A DNA stretch of 64,000 bases from Anoxybacillus tengchongensis. Its GTDB lineage: Bacteria > Bacillota > Bacilli > Bacillales > Anoxybacillaceae. The notes beneath the pieces are model-generated. The model did not search any database and had not been told where the DNA came from. It worked only from the letters and a program-made list of their open reading frames with translations. Below, piece by piece: positions 8,499 through 16,665 of the stretch (position 1 is its first letter; each line of letters starts with the position of its first letter). The stretch lies in NCBI RefSeq assembly GCF_014201585.1, contig NZ_JACHES010000009.1, positions 1 to 64,000 on the forward strand, read 5' to 3'. Both the position numbers and the translations under genes were made by a program.

Positions 8499-9618
8499 TA
8501 TATAAACGTTCAAGCTGCTCGGCTGTGTTTGCGAAGGAAAACGTCGTTTCTGCCCGTTTTCGTCCTTCGTAAGCAAGGGCGAGCGCTTTTTCTTTGTTGT
8601 GCAACAGTTCGTTTATGGCGCGGGCGAACGCTTTTGGCGACGCATAGTCGTCAATGACGAGCCCGTTTTTGTGATGTTCGATCACTTCGCTATTTCCGCC
8701 GCGGTTTGTCGTAATGATCGGTATGCCTGCGGCCATTGCTTCATAATGCACGCGGGCGAGCGGCTCGTGCCATTGCGAACTGCAAACGAACACATCGCCG
8801 ATTGTGAATACGTGTGGAATATGTTCAGACGGAATATAGTTCGTAAATTGAATGCGGTCTTTGTAAGGTTTGGCGAGCCGATGAAGAAAGCGAACGTATT
8901 CGTTCGGGCGGTTGTCGCTAAACCATTTCCCGCCGACGATGATGAGTTTTGCTTTTGGATGGTGGATTAATACGTGATTCATGCTTTCAATGAGTACATG
9001 TACCCCTTTTGTTTCACTTAATCGTCCGATAAATAAAATGACGTCATCGTCTTCGGCAATAAAGCGTTGTCGCATAGTGGTGCGCATTTGTTTTCCTTCG
9101 TCTGTCCATGGCGGCGTGTAGCGCGTCACATCAACGCCGGAGTAGACGACTTGAATTTTATCGTCTGGCACATCGTATCGTTTTGTGACGGTGCGTTTCA
9201 TATACGCGCTGACGGTTGTGATGAGATCCACTTCCGCAATGACTCGTTCGGCAACGTCACGTTTCATTTTCATCGGTGAAAACATATCGTTATGCAAACT
9301 TGTGACAAAGCGGCTGTTTGGTGCCGCTTGTTTGTAAAATAACACGTTTGCGGGACGGTTAAACACGTGAATGACGTCAAACGTGCGCTTTTTTAGTTCG
9401 TTTACGATATGTTGTTCGTACTGTTCTTTTGGTACACGTACGTATTCGATGCCATCACGTATTTCGTATATCGGAAGCGAAGGGTCGGTAATGGAAAAAA
9501 TGGTGAGCGAACGTTTTTCGGCAAAAAACGGGGCGATGCCATCAATCAAGAGTTGAATGGCGCCCCCTTTCACTGCAGGCGACGGCAATTTTTCTGTACA
9601 AATGAAGGCGATGCGCAT
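8482..9618 (-). CDS. ytcC: CotSA/YtcC-like glycosyltransferase, family 4
   Basis: A 378-residue GT4 (GT-B fold) glycosyltransferase very like B. subtilis CotSA and YtcC. The N-terminus MRIAFICTEKLPSPAVKGGA is typical. The C-terminal nucleotide-sugar domain has LFIGRLSETKGVHVL and CSSQWHEPLARVHYEAMAAG. It probably adds sugars to spore coat or crust components. The start at 9618 follows a GGGAGG ribosome site; the upstream extension overlaps ytcB and lacks one. It is the last gene of a four-gene minus-strand operon and overlaps the convergent cotO by 17 bases. Confidence 0.85.
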   Translation of the reverse strand: MRIAFICTEKLPSPAVKGGAIQLLIDGIAPFFAEKRSLTIFSITDPSLPIYEIRDGIEYVRVPKEQYEQHIVNELKKRTFDVIHVFNRPANVLFYKQAAPNSRFVTSLHNDMFSPMKMKRDVAERVIAEVDLITTVSAYMKRTVTKRYDVPDDKIQVVYSGVDVTRYTPPWTDEGKQMRTTMRQRFIAEDDDVILFIGRLSETKGVHVLIESMNHVLIHHPKAKLIIVGGKWFSDNRPNEYVRFLHRLAKPYKDRIQFTNYIPSEHIPHVFTIGDVFVCSSQWHEPLARVHYEAMAAGIPIITTNRGGNSEVIEHHKNGLVIDDYASPKAFARAINELLHNKEKALALAYEGRKRAETTFSFANTAEQLERLYITICQ

Positions 9619-9620
9619 AA

Positions 9621-10562
9621 CTACCTCCCGTAAAGCGAGCGAATATATTCGACTTCGCGGCGTAATCCTTCTTGCAATGATACGTTTGGAGCGTACGAAA
9701 GGATGCGTTCCGCTTTCGAAATGTCTGCCCACGTATGTTTCGGTTCACCGATCGCTTGATTCATATATTGTTTGTTTGCTCGTTTACCGATCATTTCTTC
9801 AAGGGTGGCGATGACGTCGTTAATAGATGCGCGCTCTTTTCCGCCAATATTGAACGTTTCGCCAATCGCTTTGTCGTTGCCAAGCACAGCGAGCGTGCCA
9901 TCAACGCAATCGGAAATGTACGTAAAGTCACGCGTTTGTGTGCCGTCGCCAAAAATGGTGATCGGCTCATCAAACAGCATTTGGCGAATAAAGCGGTGAA
10001 ACGCCATATCAGGTCGCTGGCGTGGACCGTACACGGTAAAGTAACGCAAAATCGTTATCGGTACGCCAAACTCCGAGCCGTATACGTGGCATAAATGTTC
10101 ACTAGCAAGCTTCGTTATGCCGTACGGTGAAAGCGGAGTCGGGGTCGTCTGTTCATGCACGCGTCCATGTTTTTCGCCATAAACGGATGACGTTGACGTA
10201 TAAATGAACTGTTTTGGGCGGTGTTGTTTACACGCTTCAAGCAATCGTTGTGTCGCTAATATGTTATGTGTCGTATATAAATCAAATGATGTTCCCCAGC
10301 TCGTGCGCACGCCCGGCATGCCAGCCAAATGATAAATGACGTCGACTCGTTTGACGATGTTGTCAAGCGGCAGCGACAAAAGATCGCCTTCGATCCATGT
10401 GAAACGGTCATGTTTTTTTAACGTGTCTATCGTTTTTTCTTTCCATTTTTTTGGCGTAGGCCCGATGAAACAATCGATGCCGATGACATGATGGTGCTGT
10501 AACAATGCCTCGCATACGTGCGAGCCGATAAAGCCAGCCGCTCCGGTAACAAGTATATTCAT
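9621..10562 (-). CDS. ytcB: NAD-dependent nucleotide-sugar epimerase/dehydratase (YtcB-like)
   Basis: A 313-residue extended short-chain dehydrogenase. TGAAGFIGSH at the N-terminus is the NAD-binding glycine motif, and the YGITK segment gives the catalytic Tyr-x3-Lys. Its placement after a UDP-glucose dehydrogenase suggests a UDP-glucuronate 4-epimerase or similar, making a sugar for coat glycosylation; the exact product is inference. It starts at 10562 with ATGA overlap onto the stop of ytcA, which implies translational coupling. The glycosyltransferase ytcC starts two bases after it. Confidence 0.85.
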   Translation of the reverse strand: MNILVTGAAGFIGSHVCEALLQHHHVIGIDCFIGPTPKKWKEKTIDTLKKHDRFTWIEGDLLSLPLDNIVKRVDVIYHLAGMPGVRTSWGTSFDLYTTHNILATQRLLEACKQHRPKQFIYTSTSSVYGEKHGRVHEQTTPTPLSPYGITKLASEHLCHVYGSEFGVPITILRYFTVYGPRQRPDMAFHRFIRQMLFDEPITIFGDGTQTRDFTYISDCVDGTLAVLGNDKAIGETFNIGGKERASINDVIATLEEMIGKRANKQYMNQAIGEPKHTWADISKAERILSYAPNVSLQEGLRREVEYIRSLYGR

Positions 10563-11830
10563 CCGCGTCCCACCCCGACATAGTTTAATCCTGCTTGTAT
10601 GACATCGTCCCGTTGCAAGCAATTTCGCCCGTCGATCACGACGTTTCCGTTCATCGTTTGTTTTACTTCTTCCCAGTTTAACTGTTTATACGCATCCCAA
10701 TCGGTCGCAACAATGAGCGCATCCGCTTTTTGAAGCGCTTCATGTATTGTTTTCGCTTGCTTTACATTGACGTCGTTTGGAACAACAGCTTTCGGATCAT
10801 GGGCGATGACATCGGCACCGAGGGCGTGCAATTTTTTTATAAACGACAAAGCAGGCGATTCACGAATATCGTCTGTGTTCGGTTTAAAGGCGATGCCAAG
10901 GACGGCAATCCGTTTGCCAGCAAGTGCTCCTAACGTTCGTTTCATTTTTTGAATGTACCAATGGATTTGCGTATCGTTAATCGTTTTCGTCGCTTCTAAC
11001 ATATACGGGCGCACCATTTGTTCATATGCCATTTGTATGAGCGCTGTCACATCTTTCGGAAAACAAGAGCCACCGTACCCAATACCCGCTTGTAAAAAAT
11101 GTCGCCCGATGCGTTCGTCAAGCCCGATGCCTTTGGCGACATCGACAACGTCGACGCCGTACGCTTCACAAAGACGTGCCATTTCGTTAATAAAGGAAAT
11201 TTTCGTTGCTAGAAAGGCGTTGGCAGCATATTTAATCATTTCCGCGCCGTTTAAACTAGTAACGACATATGGCGCATGAATGCCAGCATATAATGTTTGC
11301 ATAACGGAAAGGGAACGATCATCATCGTCACGTAAGCCGATGACGATACGGTCGGGATGTAACGAATCGTAAATGGCAGAGCCTTCGCGTAAAAATTCAG
11401 GGTTCGAGACGATGCGCACATGTTTTCCTTCATTTTTTAAGCGTTTATATATGCGTTCGTTCGTTCCGATCGGGACGGTACTTTTCATGACAAGTGTTTG
11501 ATGATCGCCTATATATGGAATAAGCGTATCCATGGCGCGATGGACGTACGAGACGTCTGGTTTTCCTTTTAAATCTGGCGGTGTGCCGACGCAAATAAAA
11601 ATGACGTCTGCTTCTTGTATATGTTGTTCGTTGTGATGAAAAAAAAGCCGACTTTTATAGTCGGTTAACAACTCAGCTAAACCCGGCTCGTAAATCGGAA
11701 CATTCCCGCGCTGTAAGGCGGCAATTTTTTGTTCATTTTCATCGATGCAATGAACGGTATGCCCAAGTTTAGCAAGAACAGCTGCTGTTGTTAATCCGAC
11801 ATAACCGGCACCAATTATACAAACGTTCAT
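10559..11830 (-). CDS. ytcA: UDP-glucose 6-dehydrogenase (YtcA-like)
   Basis: A 423-residue enzyme oxidising UDP-glucose to UDP-glucuronate with two NAD. The N-terminal Rossmann motif is GAGYVGLTTAAVLAKLGH. The catalytic Cys lies in GYGGSCFPKD, and the C-terminal UDP-binding domain has LGIAFKPNTDDIRESPA. The start at 11830 has an AGGAAG ribosome site; the longer frame would run into the upstream gene. With ytcB and ytcC it reproduces the B. subtilis ytcABC set, known as a late mother-cell operon, here moved beside cotO. Confidence 0.9.
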   Translation of the reverse strand: MNVCIIGAGYVGLTTAAVLAKLGHTVHCIDENEQKIAALQRGNVPIYEPGLAELLTDYKSRLFFHHNEQHIQEADVIFICVGTPPDLKGKPDVSYVHRAMDTLIPYIGDHQTLVMKSTVPIGTNERIYKRLKNEGKHVRIVSNPEFLREGSAIYDSLHPDRIVIGLRDDDDRSLSVMQTLYAGIHAPYVVTSLNGAEMIKYAANAFLATKISFINEMARLCEAYGVDVVDVAKGIGLDERIGRHFLQAGIGYGGSCFPKDVTALIQMAYEQMVRPYMLEATKTINDTQIHWYIQKMKRTLGALAGKRIAVLGIAFKPNTDDIRESPALSFIKKLHALGADVIAHDPKAVVPNDVNVKQAKTIHEALQKADALIVATDWDAYKQLNWEEVKQTMNGNVVIDGRNCLQRDDVIQAGLNYVGVGRG

Positions 11831-11843
11831 AAGTTCACTTCCT

Positions 11844-12173
11844 TTATTCGTCTTCGTCTTCTGTTTTTTTCGTTCCAACTGTTGTTGTTTGTTCAGTTGC
11901 CGCAACGAGCGCTTCGGTTGGAAACTCCACTGCGACGATGTCACGGCAGTTGATGATCATTGATTTTCCGCCGTGTTCATAAAATGGGTCGACGATGATG
12001 GTTAATGTTTTCGATGTTGTGTCTAGTTGAACGAATTGAGCGTTATAGTATGTTTCTTTGTTCGTATGCACGTGCAACTCTGTTCCTTCACTTAATGTCG
12101 TAAACGTAGCGCATATATGTTGTACGTGACGTTGGCGAGCTAAAAAATCTTTGCTGAAAAAAATGTTATACAC
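11844..12173 (-). CDS. Conserved hypothetical protein, first gene of the ytc-like operon
   Basis: A 109-residue protein with a GTG start preceded by AAGGATG. Residues 30-85 alternate beta-prone stretches with polar turns and end CRDIVAVEF, a layout like the C-terminal half of CotO. An acidic Thr-rich tail ends TEDEDE. It lies 13 bases before ytcA. A coat or coat-glycosylation role is inferred from context only; I do not recognise a named family. Confidence 0.6.
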   Translation of the reverse strand: MYNIFFSKDFLARQRHVQHICATFTTLSEGTELHVHTNKETYYNAQFVQLDTTSKTLTIIVDPFYEHGGKSMIINCRDIVAVEFPTEALVAATEQTTTVGTKKTEDEDE

Positions 12174-12298
12174 AGTTTCACATCCTTTTTTGTGAAATGA
12201 CTCATTGCATTATATGTGAAACAATAAAAAACGGAATAGGCGAACGTACTGCATGTTTTTTACATAAGCAACATAAAGTGAAGCGAGGAGGCGAGAGA

Positions 12299-12631
12299 AT
12301 GGATGCTTTTCACTTTTTTCTTTTATGTATCGCTTCATTTCGTTTGACGCGCTTACTCGTATATGACCGCATTACATCGTTTTTGCGTGCGCCGTTTCAT
12401 GATGAGTTCGAGCAAGATGGAGAGACGTATATTGTCGTGAAAGGAACGGGGCTAAAAAAGTGGATCGGGGAGTTGTTAAGCTGTCATTGGTGCACAGGCA
12501 TATGGTGTGCAACAGCACTGTATGTCGGAGCGATATATATGAAGCCGATCGTCATGCCGATTGTTTCCGTGTTAGCCATTGCAGGATGTGCGGCGTTTAT
12601 TGAAGTTATGATTCAAAAATGGAGCCAATAA
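12299..12631 (+). CDS. yjcA: DUF1360 family sporulation protein YjcA
   Basis: A 110-residue membrane protein of the DUF1360 family. It begins FHFFLLCIASFRLTRLLVYDRI and has the conserved SCHWCTGIWCA cysteine motif near residue 60, followed by two hydrophobic segments. B. subtilis YjcA is a sporulation protein encoded after the cot cluster, matching the position here. The start at 12299 follows GGAGG; the upstream open frame is without a ribosome site. Molecular function is unknown. Confidence 0.8.
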   Translation: MDAFHFFLLCIASFRLTRLLVYDRITSFLRAPFHDEFEQDGETYIVVKGTGLKKWIGELLSCHWCTGIWCATALYVGAIYMKPIVMPIVSVLAIAGCAAFIEVMIQKWSQ

Positions 12632-12652
12632 AAAAAGCGGGCGAATGCCTGC

Positions 12653-13330
12653 TTATTTATTCATAACGATATGATTCACAGATGATACCCCTTGTTTCAG
12701 TTGGCGGAAATAAACGAACCCTTCGACGACAACCGTTTGTATGACGCGCAATTCAAATGACGGAAAGCGCAGTTGTTCATTTGGTAAAAGCGTCGTTTCA
12801 TCGATCGGTTTTAGCCAATATTCCCCGTCTTTTATTTTTTGACGCCAATCTTCGACTGCAAACGTCCAGCCATCTTCCTCTTGCAGTTGGCGAAATGAAA
12901 ATTTTCCGCTGAATTGAGCGTGATCGGCAGGGCGGAGACGAAGGCAAATGATCGGGTCATGGAGCGGCGTATTGCCGATATTTTCAATGACGAAATCGCC
13001 AATAATCGTCACATGTTCTTCTTTTTCTTCTGGGATCATGACCGCATATGCAAAATAGGCGTTGGCGCGCACGATGTCTTCTTTTTTTATTTCTTTTTTT
13101 CGTTTTTTTTCTTCCTCAAGCGCCACCTCGTAAAAAAGAAGTTGTTGTTTCAGATGCTCAATCGTTCGTTCGTATTCGTCCATTCGTTCAAGCTGTTTTT
13201 GTACGTATTCGTTGCGCAGTTGCTCGCGTTTCAGTTCTGTTTCCATCAGTTGTAATAGTTGTTTATATTTTGCCACTTCCGAGCGATAATGAATAATTTT
13301 TTGTTGCAGTTGAATATGTTGGTTGTTCAT
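12653..13330 (-). CDS. Coiled-coil protein of unknown function
   Basis: A 225-residue protein. Residues 1 to about 95 are a charged heptad-rich coiled coil dominated by Glu, Lys, Gln and Leu. After a KKRKKEIKKED linker, a C-terminal domain of about 120 residues contains hydrophobic beta-prone segments (VTIIGDFVIENIGN and ICLRLRPADHAQFSGKF). The start at 13330 has an unusually strong GGGGGAGGAG directly upstream. It follows a tiny secreted peptide gene by ten bases and probably shares its transcript. Its location among coat genes suggests a sporulation role, which is unproven. Confidence 0.65.
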   Translation of the reverse strand: MNNQHIQLQQKIIHYRSEVAKYKQLLQLMETELKREQLRNEYVQKQLERMDEYERTIEHLKQQLLFYEVALEEEKKRKKEIKKEDIVRANAYFAYAVMIPEEKEEHVTIIGDFVIENIGNTPLHDPIICLRLRPADHAQFSGKFSFRQLQEEDGWTFAVEDWRQKIKDGEYWLKPIDETTLLPNEQLRFPSFELRVIQTVVVEGFVYFRQLKQGVSSVNHIVMNK

Positions 13331-13340
13331 CTCCTCCCCC

Positions 13341-13445
13341 CTATAAGCATTCTGGACATCCTTGCCAACCATTTGGAGTCATATGACTTGGTGGAACGAT
13401 AAACATCGAACAAATGAAAAATACGACCCATATTTTTTTCGTCAT
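13341..13445 (-). CDS. Tiny secreted or membrane peptide
   Basis: A 34-residue ORF with a GGAGGGG ribosome site. It has a basic hydrophobic signal-like start (MTKKIWVVFFICSMFIV), then PPSHMTPNGWQGCPECL with a CPEC motif at the end. Its stop abuts the ribosome site of the coiled-coil gene. A CATATGATA -10-like element lies upstream on the minus strand, without a matching -35. The CPEC pair could bind metal or form disulfides; function unknown. Confidence 0.5.
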   Translation of the reverse strand: MTKKIWVVFFICSMFIVPPSHMTPNGWQGCPECL

Positions 13446-13529
13446 TTCATGTCATCCCCTCCTTTTGTTGTTTCAATATTCATTTTATTTTATCATATGT
13501 CATATATACCAAAATAAAGGTGTGATTGA

Positions 13530-13790
13530 ATGAGAACATCGTTTTCTATTTTGACTACAATCGTATTTTTATTTTTTGTTCCATATGCAGCAAGTGAAAA
13601 AACAGGCGTGCCATATATGGAATGGACGTTTCTCGTCGGTGTGATGGCCACAAGTTTTCTTTTTTATATACATGGAAGTGGATATATGTGGAATAGGTCT
13701 TCAGAAGAAGTGAAAAATACGTGCTATCGTTCTTATTCCTTTTGGATGGCTTGCACATATACGGTAATCAGCTACATGTTGAACATATAA
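13530..13790 (+). CDS. Small membrane protein
   Basis: An 86-residue protein with three hydrophobic segments (about 5-20, 30-47 and 69-84) and a polar middle containing WNRSSEEVKNTCYRS. The ribosome site AAGGTG precedes the ATG. No family is recognised. It lies alone between two minus-strand genes and ends at a shared bidirectional terminator. Confidence 0.55.
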   Translation: MRTSFSILTTIVFLFFVPYAASEKTGVPYMEWTFLVGVMATSFLFYIHGSGYMWNRSSEEVKNTCYRSYSFWMACTYTVISYMLNI

Positions 13791-13792
13791 AA

Positions 13793-13819
13793 GAAGCAGG
13801 CTGTATGTGAGCCTGCTTC
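13793..13819 (-). terminator. Terminator between convergent genes
   Basis: GAAGCAGGCT (13793-13802) pairs perfectly with AGCCTGCTTC (13810-13819). The minus-strand side is followed by TTTTATAT, so it best serves the coat-like gene, and perhaps both. Confidence 0.75.
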
Positions 13820-13824
13820 ATTCA

Positions 13825-14544
13825 TTAATGTGCTGGGAATACTTCTGGGCATTGTGGTGGGAATTTGTCTGTTGGGCAAAGTGTTGCTTCTAAAATTTCT
13901 TCGCGCGGTTGGCAGTAGCGTGCTTCGACTTCAAGTTTCACGTCTGCTTCCATTTGCACTTCTAAGCATAATGTAATGGATACATCAAGCTGTGAGAAGT
14001 TGTCAGTGCAAATTAAACTTGCGTCACATTCGAAAAACGAAATGTGGCAATCGAGCATTGTGCCTTCTGGTGCGCATAAGATAAATGTTTGTGCCGTGGC
14101 AAATGGGATTGGAGAAGATTCGCAAACAACGTGACCGTTCGCATTGACAACTTGCACGACAACGTGACCTTTCACAAGCACTTTCACTTTTTGTAATGTC
14201 ACTGTATCGCCTGATGGAAGTGTGACGTGAACAGGTTGGCGTCCATTTGGTTGTAAAATTTCTTGGCAAATGAGTGCATTGTTGTCAACTGTTTGGTCGA
14301 TGCGGTTTCCTTCATCGTCTGTTAAGAAGCAGCGAATCGAGAAATCGCCAGCACTTAAGCCGTTTGATGCGAAAAAGTCGCAAACCGATTGCCCGTGGCG
14401 TGGACATTTGCTTTCAGGAAAAATATTTTCCAAATCCCCATTTGAAAAACTACGCAACGGCACATCGACTTGACGAGTAACCCAGTCATACACTTTGCGT
14501 GTTTTAATACACACTTTTTCTTTACGCTCTTTATGATGCGTCAT
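13825..14544 (-). CDS. Putative spore coat or exosporium protein, cysteine-containing
   Basis: A 239-residue protein without signal peptide. It starts with a basic stretch, then CIKTRKVYDWVTRQVDVPL, followed by beta-rich sequence with about ten cysteines and a Pro-rich end (PTDKFPPQCPEVFP). I recognise the general look of Bacillaceae coat or exosporium proteins with the VYDWV opening, but cannot name the family. A close SigK-type promoter lies upstream, supporting late mother-cell expression. AGGAGG precedes the start. Confidence 0.7.
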   Translation of the reverse strand: MTHHKERKEKVCIKTRKVYDWVTRQVDVPLRSFSNGDLENIFPESKCPRHGQSVCDFFASNGLSAGDFSIRCFLTDDEGNRIDQTVDNNALICQEILQPNGRQPVHVTLPSGDTVTLQKVKVLVKGHVVVQVVNANGHVVCESSPIPFATAQTFILCAPEGTMLDCHISFFECDASLICTDNFSQLDVSITLCLEVQMEADVKLEVEARYCQPREEILEATLCPTDKFPPQCPEVFPAH

Positions 14545-14595
14545 GCCTCGTTCCTCCTATTTCAGTTTTTCCCGTCGCATGTATCGGGACTACTG

Positions 14596-14623
14596 TATAG
14601 TATGAGAAAGGTAGGTAAGTGTG
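14596..14623 (-). promoter_or_regulatory. SigK-type promoter of the coat-like gene
   Basis: On the minus strand, CACA at 14623-14620 and CATACTATA at 14604-14596 match the SigK consensus (mACm, 16 bases, CATAnnnTA). It lies about 50 bases before the start of the gene at 14544. Confidence 0.65.
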
Positions 14624-14699
14624 CAGGGATATGTGCGGAATTTTTTTGTCATAAATGAGCGCCATGTTGAATTGTTATGTAGTAGAAAGGGGTGGGCAT

Positions 14700-14966
14700 A
14701 TGCAAAATGAGCTAGACGTGTTGCGGGCGGAAAATGTGTTGTTAAAAGAATTAGCAGCGTTAAGTGAGCAACGTTATCAAGAAATTAAACGGTTAAAAAA
14801 AGAAAACGAAGAGCTAAAAAAGCAGCTCGAACAAATAACAAAACAAGTATTTGCACAAGGAACAGATTCATGGTTTATGCACAATATTAAGCGACAACAA
14901 ACGTTGAAGCATAGCGGACAATTGCCGATGGCGACTCCATTTTCATTTGCGGAAAAAAAGAAATAG
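14700..14966 (+). CDS. Small coiled-coil protein
   Basis: An 88-residue protein. Residues 1-50 form a leucine-heptad coiled coil (LDVLRAENVLLKELAAL, then EIKRLKKENEELKKQLEQ), and the tail is polar (QGTDSWFMHNIKRQQTLKHSG). AAAGGGGTGGG provides the ribosome site for the ATG at 14700. It lies among sporulation genes, but its role is unknown. Confidence 0.6.
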   Translation: MQNELDVLRAENVLLKELAALSEQRYQEIKRLKKENEELKKQLEQITKQVFAQGTDSWFMHNIKRQQTLKHSGQLPMATPFSFAEKKK

Positions 14967-15037
14967 GGAAAACGCATAGTCGCTTGCTCCATTTTTTTCA
15001 TATGCTATTGTATCTTACACATGTGGAGGGGTTGCAA

Positions 15038-15160
15038 ATGGAAAAGAAAAAACCGATTGTCCTCGGTGGATCGCAAACAGCGAAAGTATATACGTCCTCA
15101 CCAGCACCTGTGAAAAAAACAGGTGGTTGCGGATGTGGGAAAAAGATGAAAAAACAATAG
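15038..15160 (+). CDS. Tiny basic protein with GCGCGKK tail
   Basis: A 40-residue ORF with a TGGAGGGG ribosome site. It begins MEKKKPIVLGGSQTAKVY and ends in a Cys-Gly-Cys-Gly motif followed by lysines. A CATATGCTA element (14999-15007) matches the mother-cell -10 consensus, but there is no -35 at the right distance. The paired cysteines suggest cross-linking or metal binding in the spore; this is inference. Confidence 0.5.
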   Translation: MEKKKPIVLGGSQTAKVYTSSPAPVKKTGGCGCGKKMKKQ

Positions 15161-15176
15161 CATAGGGGAGAGAAAC

Positions 15177-15368
15177 ATGGAGCGCTTTAAAAATTATGGG
15201 TTATGGCTCGCGATCGGTTCATTTATTCCACTTTTGCTTCAAACGTTTGGGGTCGATTTAGATTTAGGAAAATATGAGCAATTATGGAATGCGTTTTTAA
15301 GTATTTTAGTGATGGCTGGGATTTTGAATAACCCATCGCTCGGTAAAGGATATCGCGATAAATGTTAG
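15177..15368 (+). CDS. Phage-holin-like small membrane protein
   Basis: A 63-residue protein resembling the phi-LC3 holin family: KNYGLWLAIGSFIPLLLQTFGVD, a short linker, a second hydrophobic helix, and the typical ending GILNNPSLGKGYRDK. Such small holin-like proteins occur outside prophages in spore formers, and no phage genes surround it. The ribosome site is GGGGAGAG. A terminator follows. Confidence 0.65.
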   Translation: MERFKNYGLWLAIGSFIPLLLQTFGVDLDLGKYEQLWNAFLSILVMAGILNNPSLGKGYRDKC

Positions 15369-15393
15369 CTCCTTTCAGGGGCTATTTTTTTTT
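15366..15393 (+). terminator. Terminator after the holin-like gene
   Basis: TAGCTCC and GGGGCTA form a hairpin around a TTTCA loop, followed by nine T bases. It isolates the spoVA-type operon from the upstream genes. Confidence 0.75.
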
Positions 15394-15422
15394 GTATAAC
15401 TTTTTCGCATAGGTGCATGCTA
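15394..15422 (+). promoter_or_regulatory. SigG-type forespore promoter of the spoVA2mob-like operon
   Basis: GTATA (15394-15398), a 17-base spacer and CATGCTA (15416-15422) fit the SigG consensus (gHATR, N17-18, CATWMTA) with one mismatch. It lies about 30 bases before the first DUF1657 gene. Confidence 0.65.
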
Positions 15423-15452
15423 TGGTGTGAAAAAACAAAGGAGGTTGTCATT

Positions 15453-15656
15453 ATGACTGTCGCCAGTTCTGTGAAACAAACGTTAGCGGGATTAAAATCG
15501 GCGCAAGCAAGCTTTGAAACGTTTGCGTTGCAAACAGAAAATGAAAAAGCGAAGCAATTGTATCAACAAGCAGCACAACAAACGCAAGCTATCGTTGATT
15601 TATTATCGCCACGCCTGCAAGAAATTGAACAAGAAGAGCCACAATATAAACAATAA
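15453..15656 (+). CDS. DUF1657 protein, first gene of the spoVA2mob-like operon
   Basis: A 67-residue helical protein of the DUF1657 family. It begins TVASSVKQTLAGLKSAQASFETFALQTEN and ends EEPQYKQ, both close to the second copy at 18038. The start at 15453 follows GGAGG; the upstream in-frame extension lacks a ribosome site. DUF1657 genes flank SpoVA-type operons that raise spore heat resistance when present on the spoVA2mob element. Its own function is not known. Confidence 0.85.
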   Translation: MTVASSVKQTLAGLKSAQASFETFALQTENEKAKQLYQQAAQQTQAIVDLLSPRLQEIEQEEPQYKQ

Positions 15657-15714
15657 GTGAATCGGGTGTCCCATGCGGACGCCCTTTCGTTACATGAATA
15701 GAAAGGTGAACGCC

Positions 15715-16170
15715 ATGAAAAAATGGTTTGTACTCATTTCCGTTTTTTTACTCATGAGTTGTGCGCATGAACAAAAAGAACAACAACAATCGCTTCAACA
15801 AGAAAACATCACAAACGTCAGCCATGATGGAAGCGCGAAACGAAGCGACCAACAACATGCCGAAAAAGCAGTACAGATGTTAAAGGCACGCGAAGATGTG
15901 AAAGATGCGGTTGCCGTTCAAGCAAACGGTCGATTGTTAGTTGCGTATCAAGTGAAACATTTGCATCGCTTTCGCATGAAACAAATTGAAAAAGAGGTAG
16001 GCAAAGCGCTGAATGAACAATTTCGCGAAAAAGTGATCGCATCGCACGATTTAAAAATTTTTTGGAAAACGAAAGCGTTAAAACAAAAAATCGAAACGAA
16101 AAACATAAGTGAACAAGCGATCGAAAAAGAAGTGACGGTCATTCAAAAATTAAGTGAAGAACAAACGTAG
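15715..16170 (+). CDS. YhcN/YlaJ-family sporulation lipoprotein
   Basis: A 151-residue lipoprotein: MKKWFVLISVFLLMSC gives a lipobox (LMSC) with Cys16 as the modified residue. A Gln-rich stretch follows, then the YhcN/YlaJ domain (ADH-like segment KAVQMLKAREDVKDAVAVQANGRLLVAYQ). The family is found in the spore inner membrane. The start at 15715 follows AAAGGTGAA. It is the second gene of the SpoVA-type operon. Confidence 0.82.
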   Translation: MKKWFVLISVFLLMSCAHEQKEQQQSLQQENITNVSHDGSAKRSDQQHAEKAVQMLKAREDVKDAVAVQANGRLLVAYQVKHLHRFRMKQIEKEVGKALNEQFREKVIASHDLKIFWKTKALKQKIETKNISEQAIEKEVTVIQKLSEEQT

Positions 16171-16182
16171 TGAGGTGAGAGG

Positions 16183-16665
16183 ATGGCAAACGAAAAACGA
16201 AAAAATTTAACACCCGTTCAACAAGAGTATCATCAGTTTGAACAAGCGCGGGAAACGAAGCGCCCGGTGTTGAAAAACTGTGTGCGTGCCTTTTTTGTTG
16301 GTGGATTCATTTGCGCGATTGGTCAAGCCATTTCCTATTTTTATATGTACTTTTTCGACTTTACGGAAAAAACAGTCGGCAATCCAACGGTGGCTACCAT
16401 GGTGTTTCTTGCAATGTTGTTAACTGGTTTTGGTGTGTACGACCGATTGGCACAATTTGCTGGGGCAGGGAGCGCGGTGCCTGTCACCGGGTTTGGCAAC
16501 GCCGTCATTTCGGCTGCGATTGAACACCGAACGGAAGGGTTTGTGCTTGGCGTTGGTGGAAATATGTTTAAACTAGCAGGTTCGGTTATTTTATTCGGTA
16601 CGTTTTCTGCCTTTGTCGTGGCGCTCATTAAAACGATTGCGATCAAATGGGGTGGACTCGGATGA
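16183..16665 (+). CDS. spoVAC: Stage V sporulation protein AC
   Basis: A 160-residue membrane protein of the SpoVAC/SpoVAEb family with four or five hydrophobic segments. Conserved stretches include FVGGFICAIGQ, LLTGFGVYDRLAQFAGAGSAVPVTGFGNAV and a C-terminal helix. SpoVA proteins form the channel that moves dipicolinic acid during sporulation and germination. Its stop overlaps the start of spoVAD, indicating coupling. This is the copy belonging to the second, spoVA2mob-type operon rather than the canonical spoVAA-F operon. Confidence 0.92.
   Translation: MANEKRKNLTPVQQEYHQFEQARETKRPVLKNCVRAFFVGGFICAIGQAISYFYMYFFDFTEKTVGNPTVATMVFLAMLLTGFGVYDRLAQFAGAGSAVPVTGFGNAVISAAIEHRTEGFVLGVGGNMFKLAGSVILFGTFSAFVVALIKTIAIKWGGLG

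Noticed and set aside
15177-15368. Holin-like gene as evidence for a prophage
   Set aside because: No other phage genes are nearby; such small holin-like proteins occur in sporulation regions.
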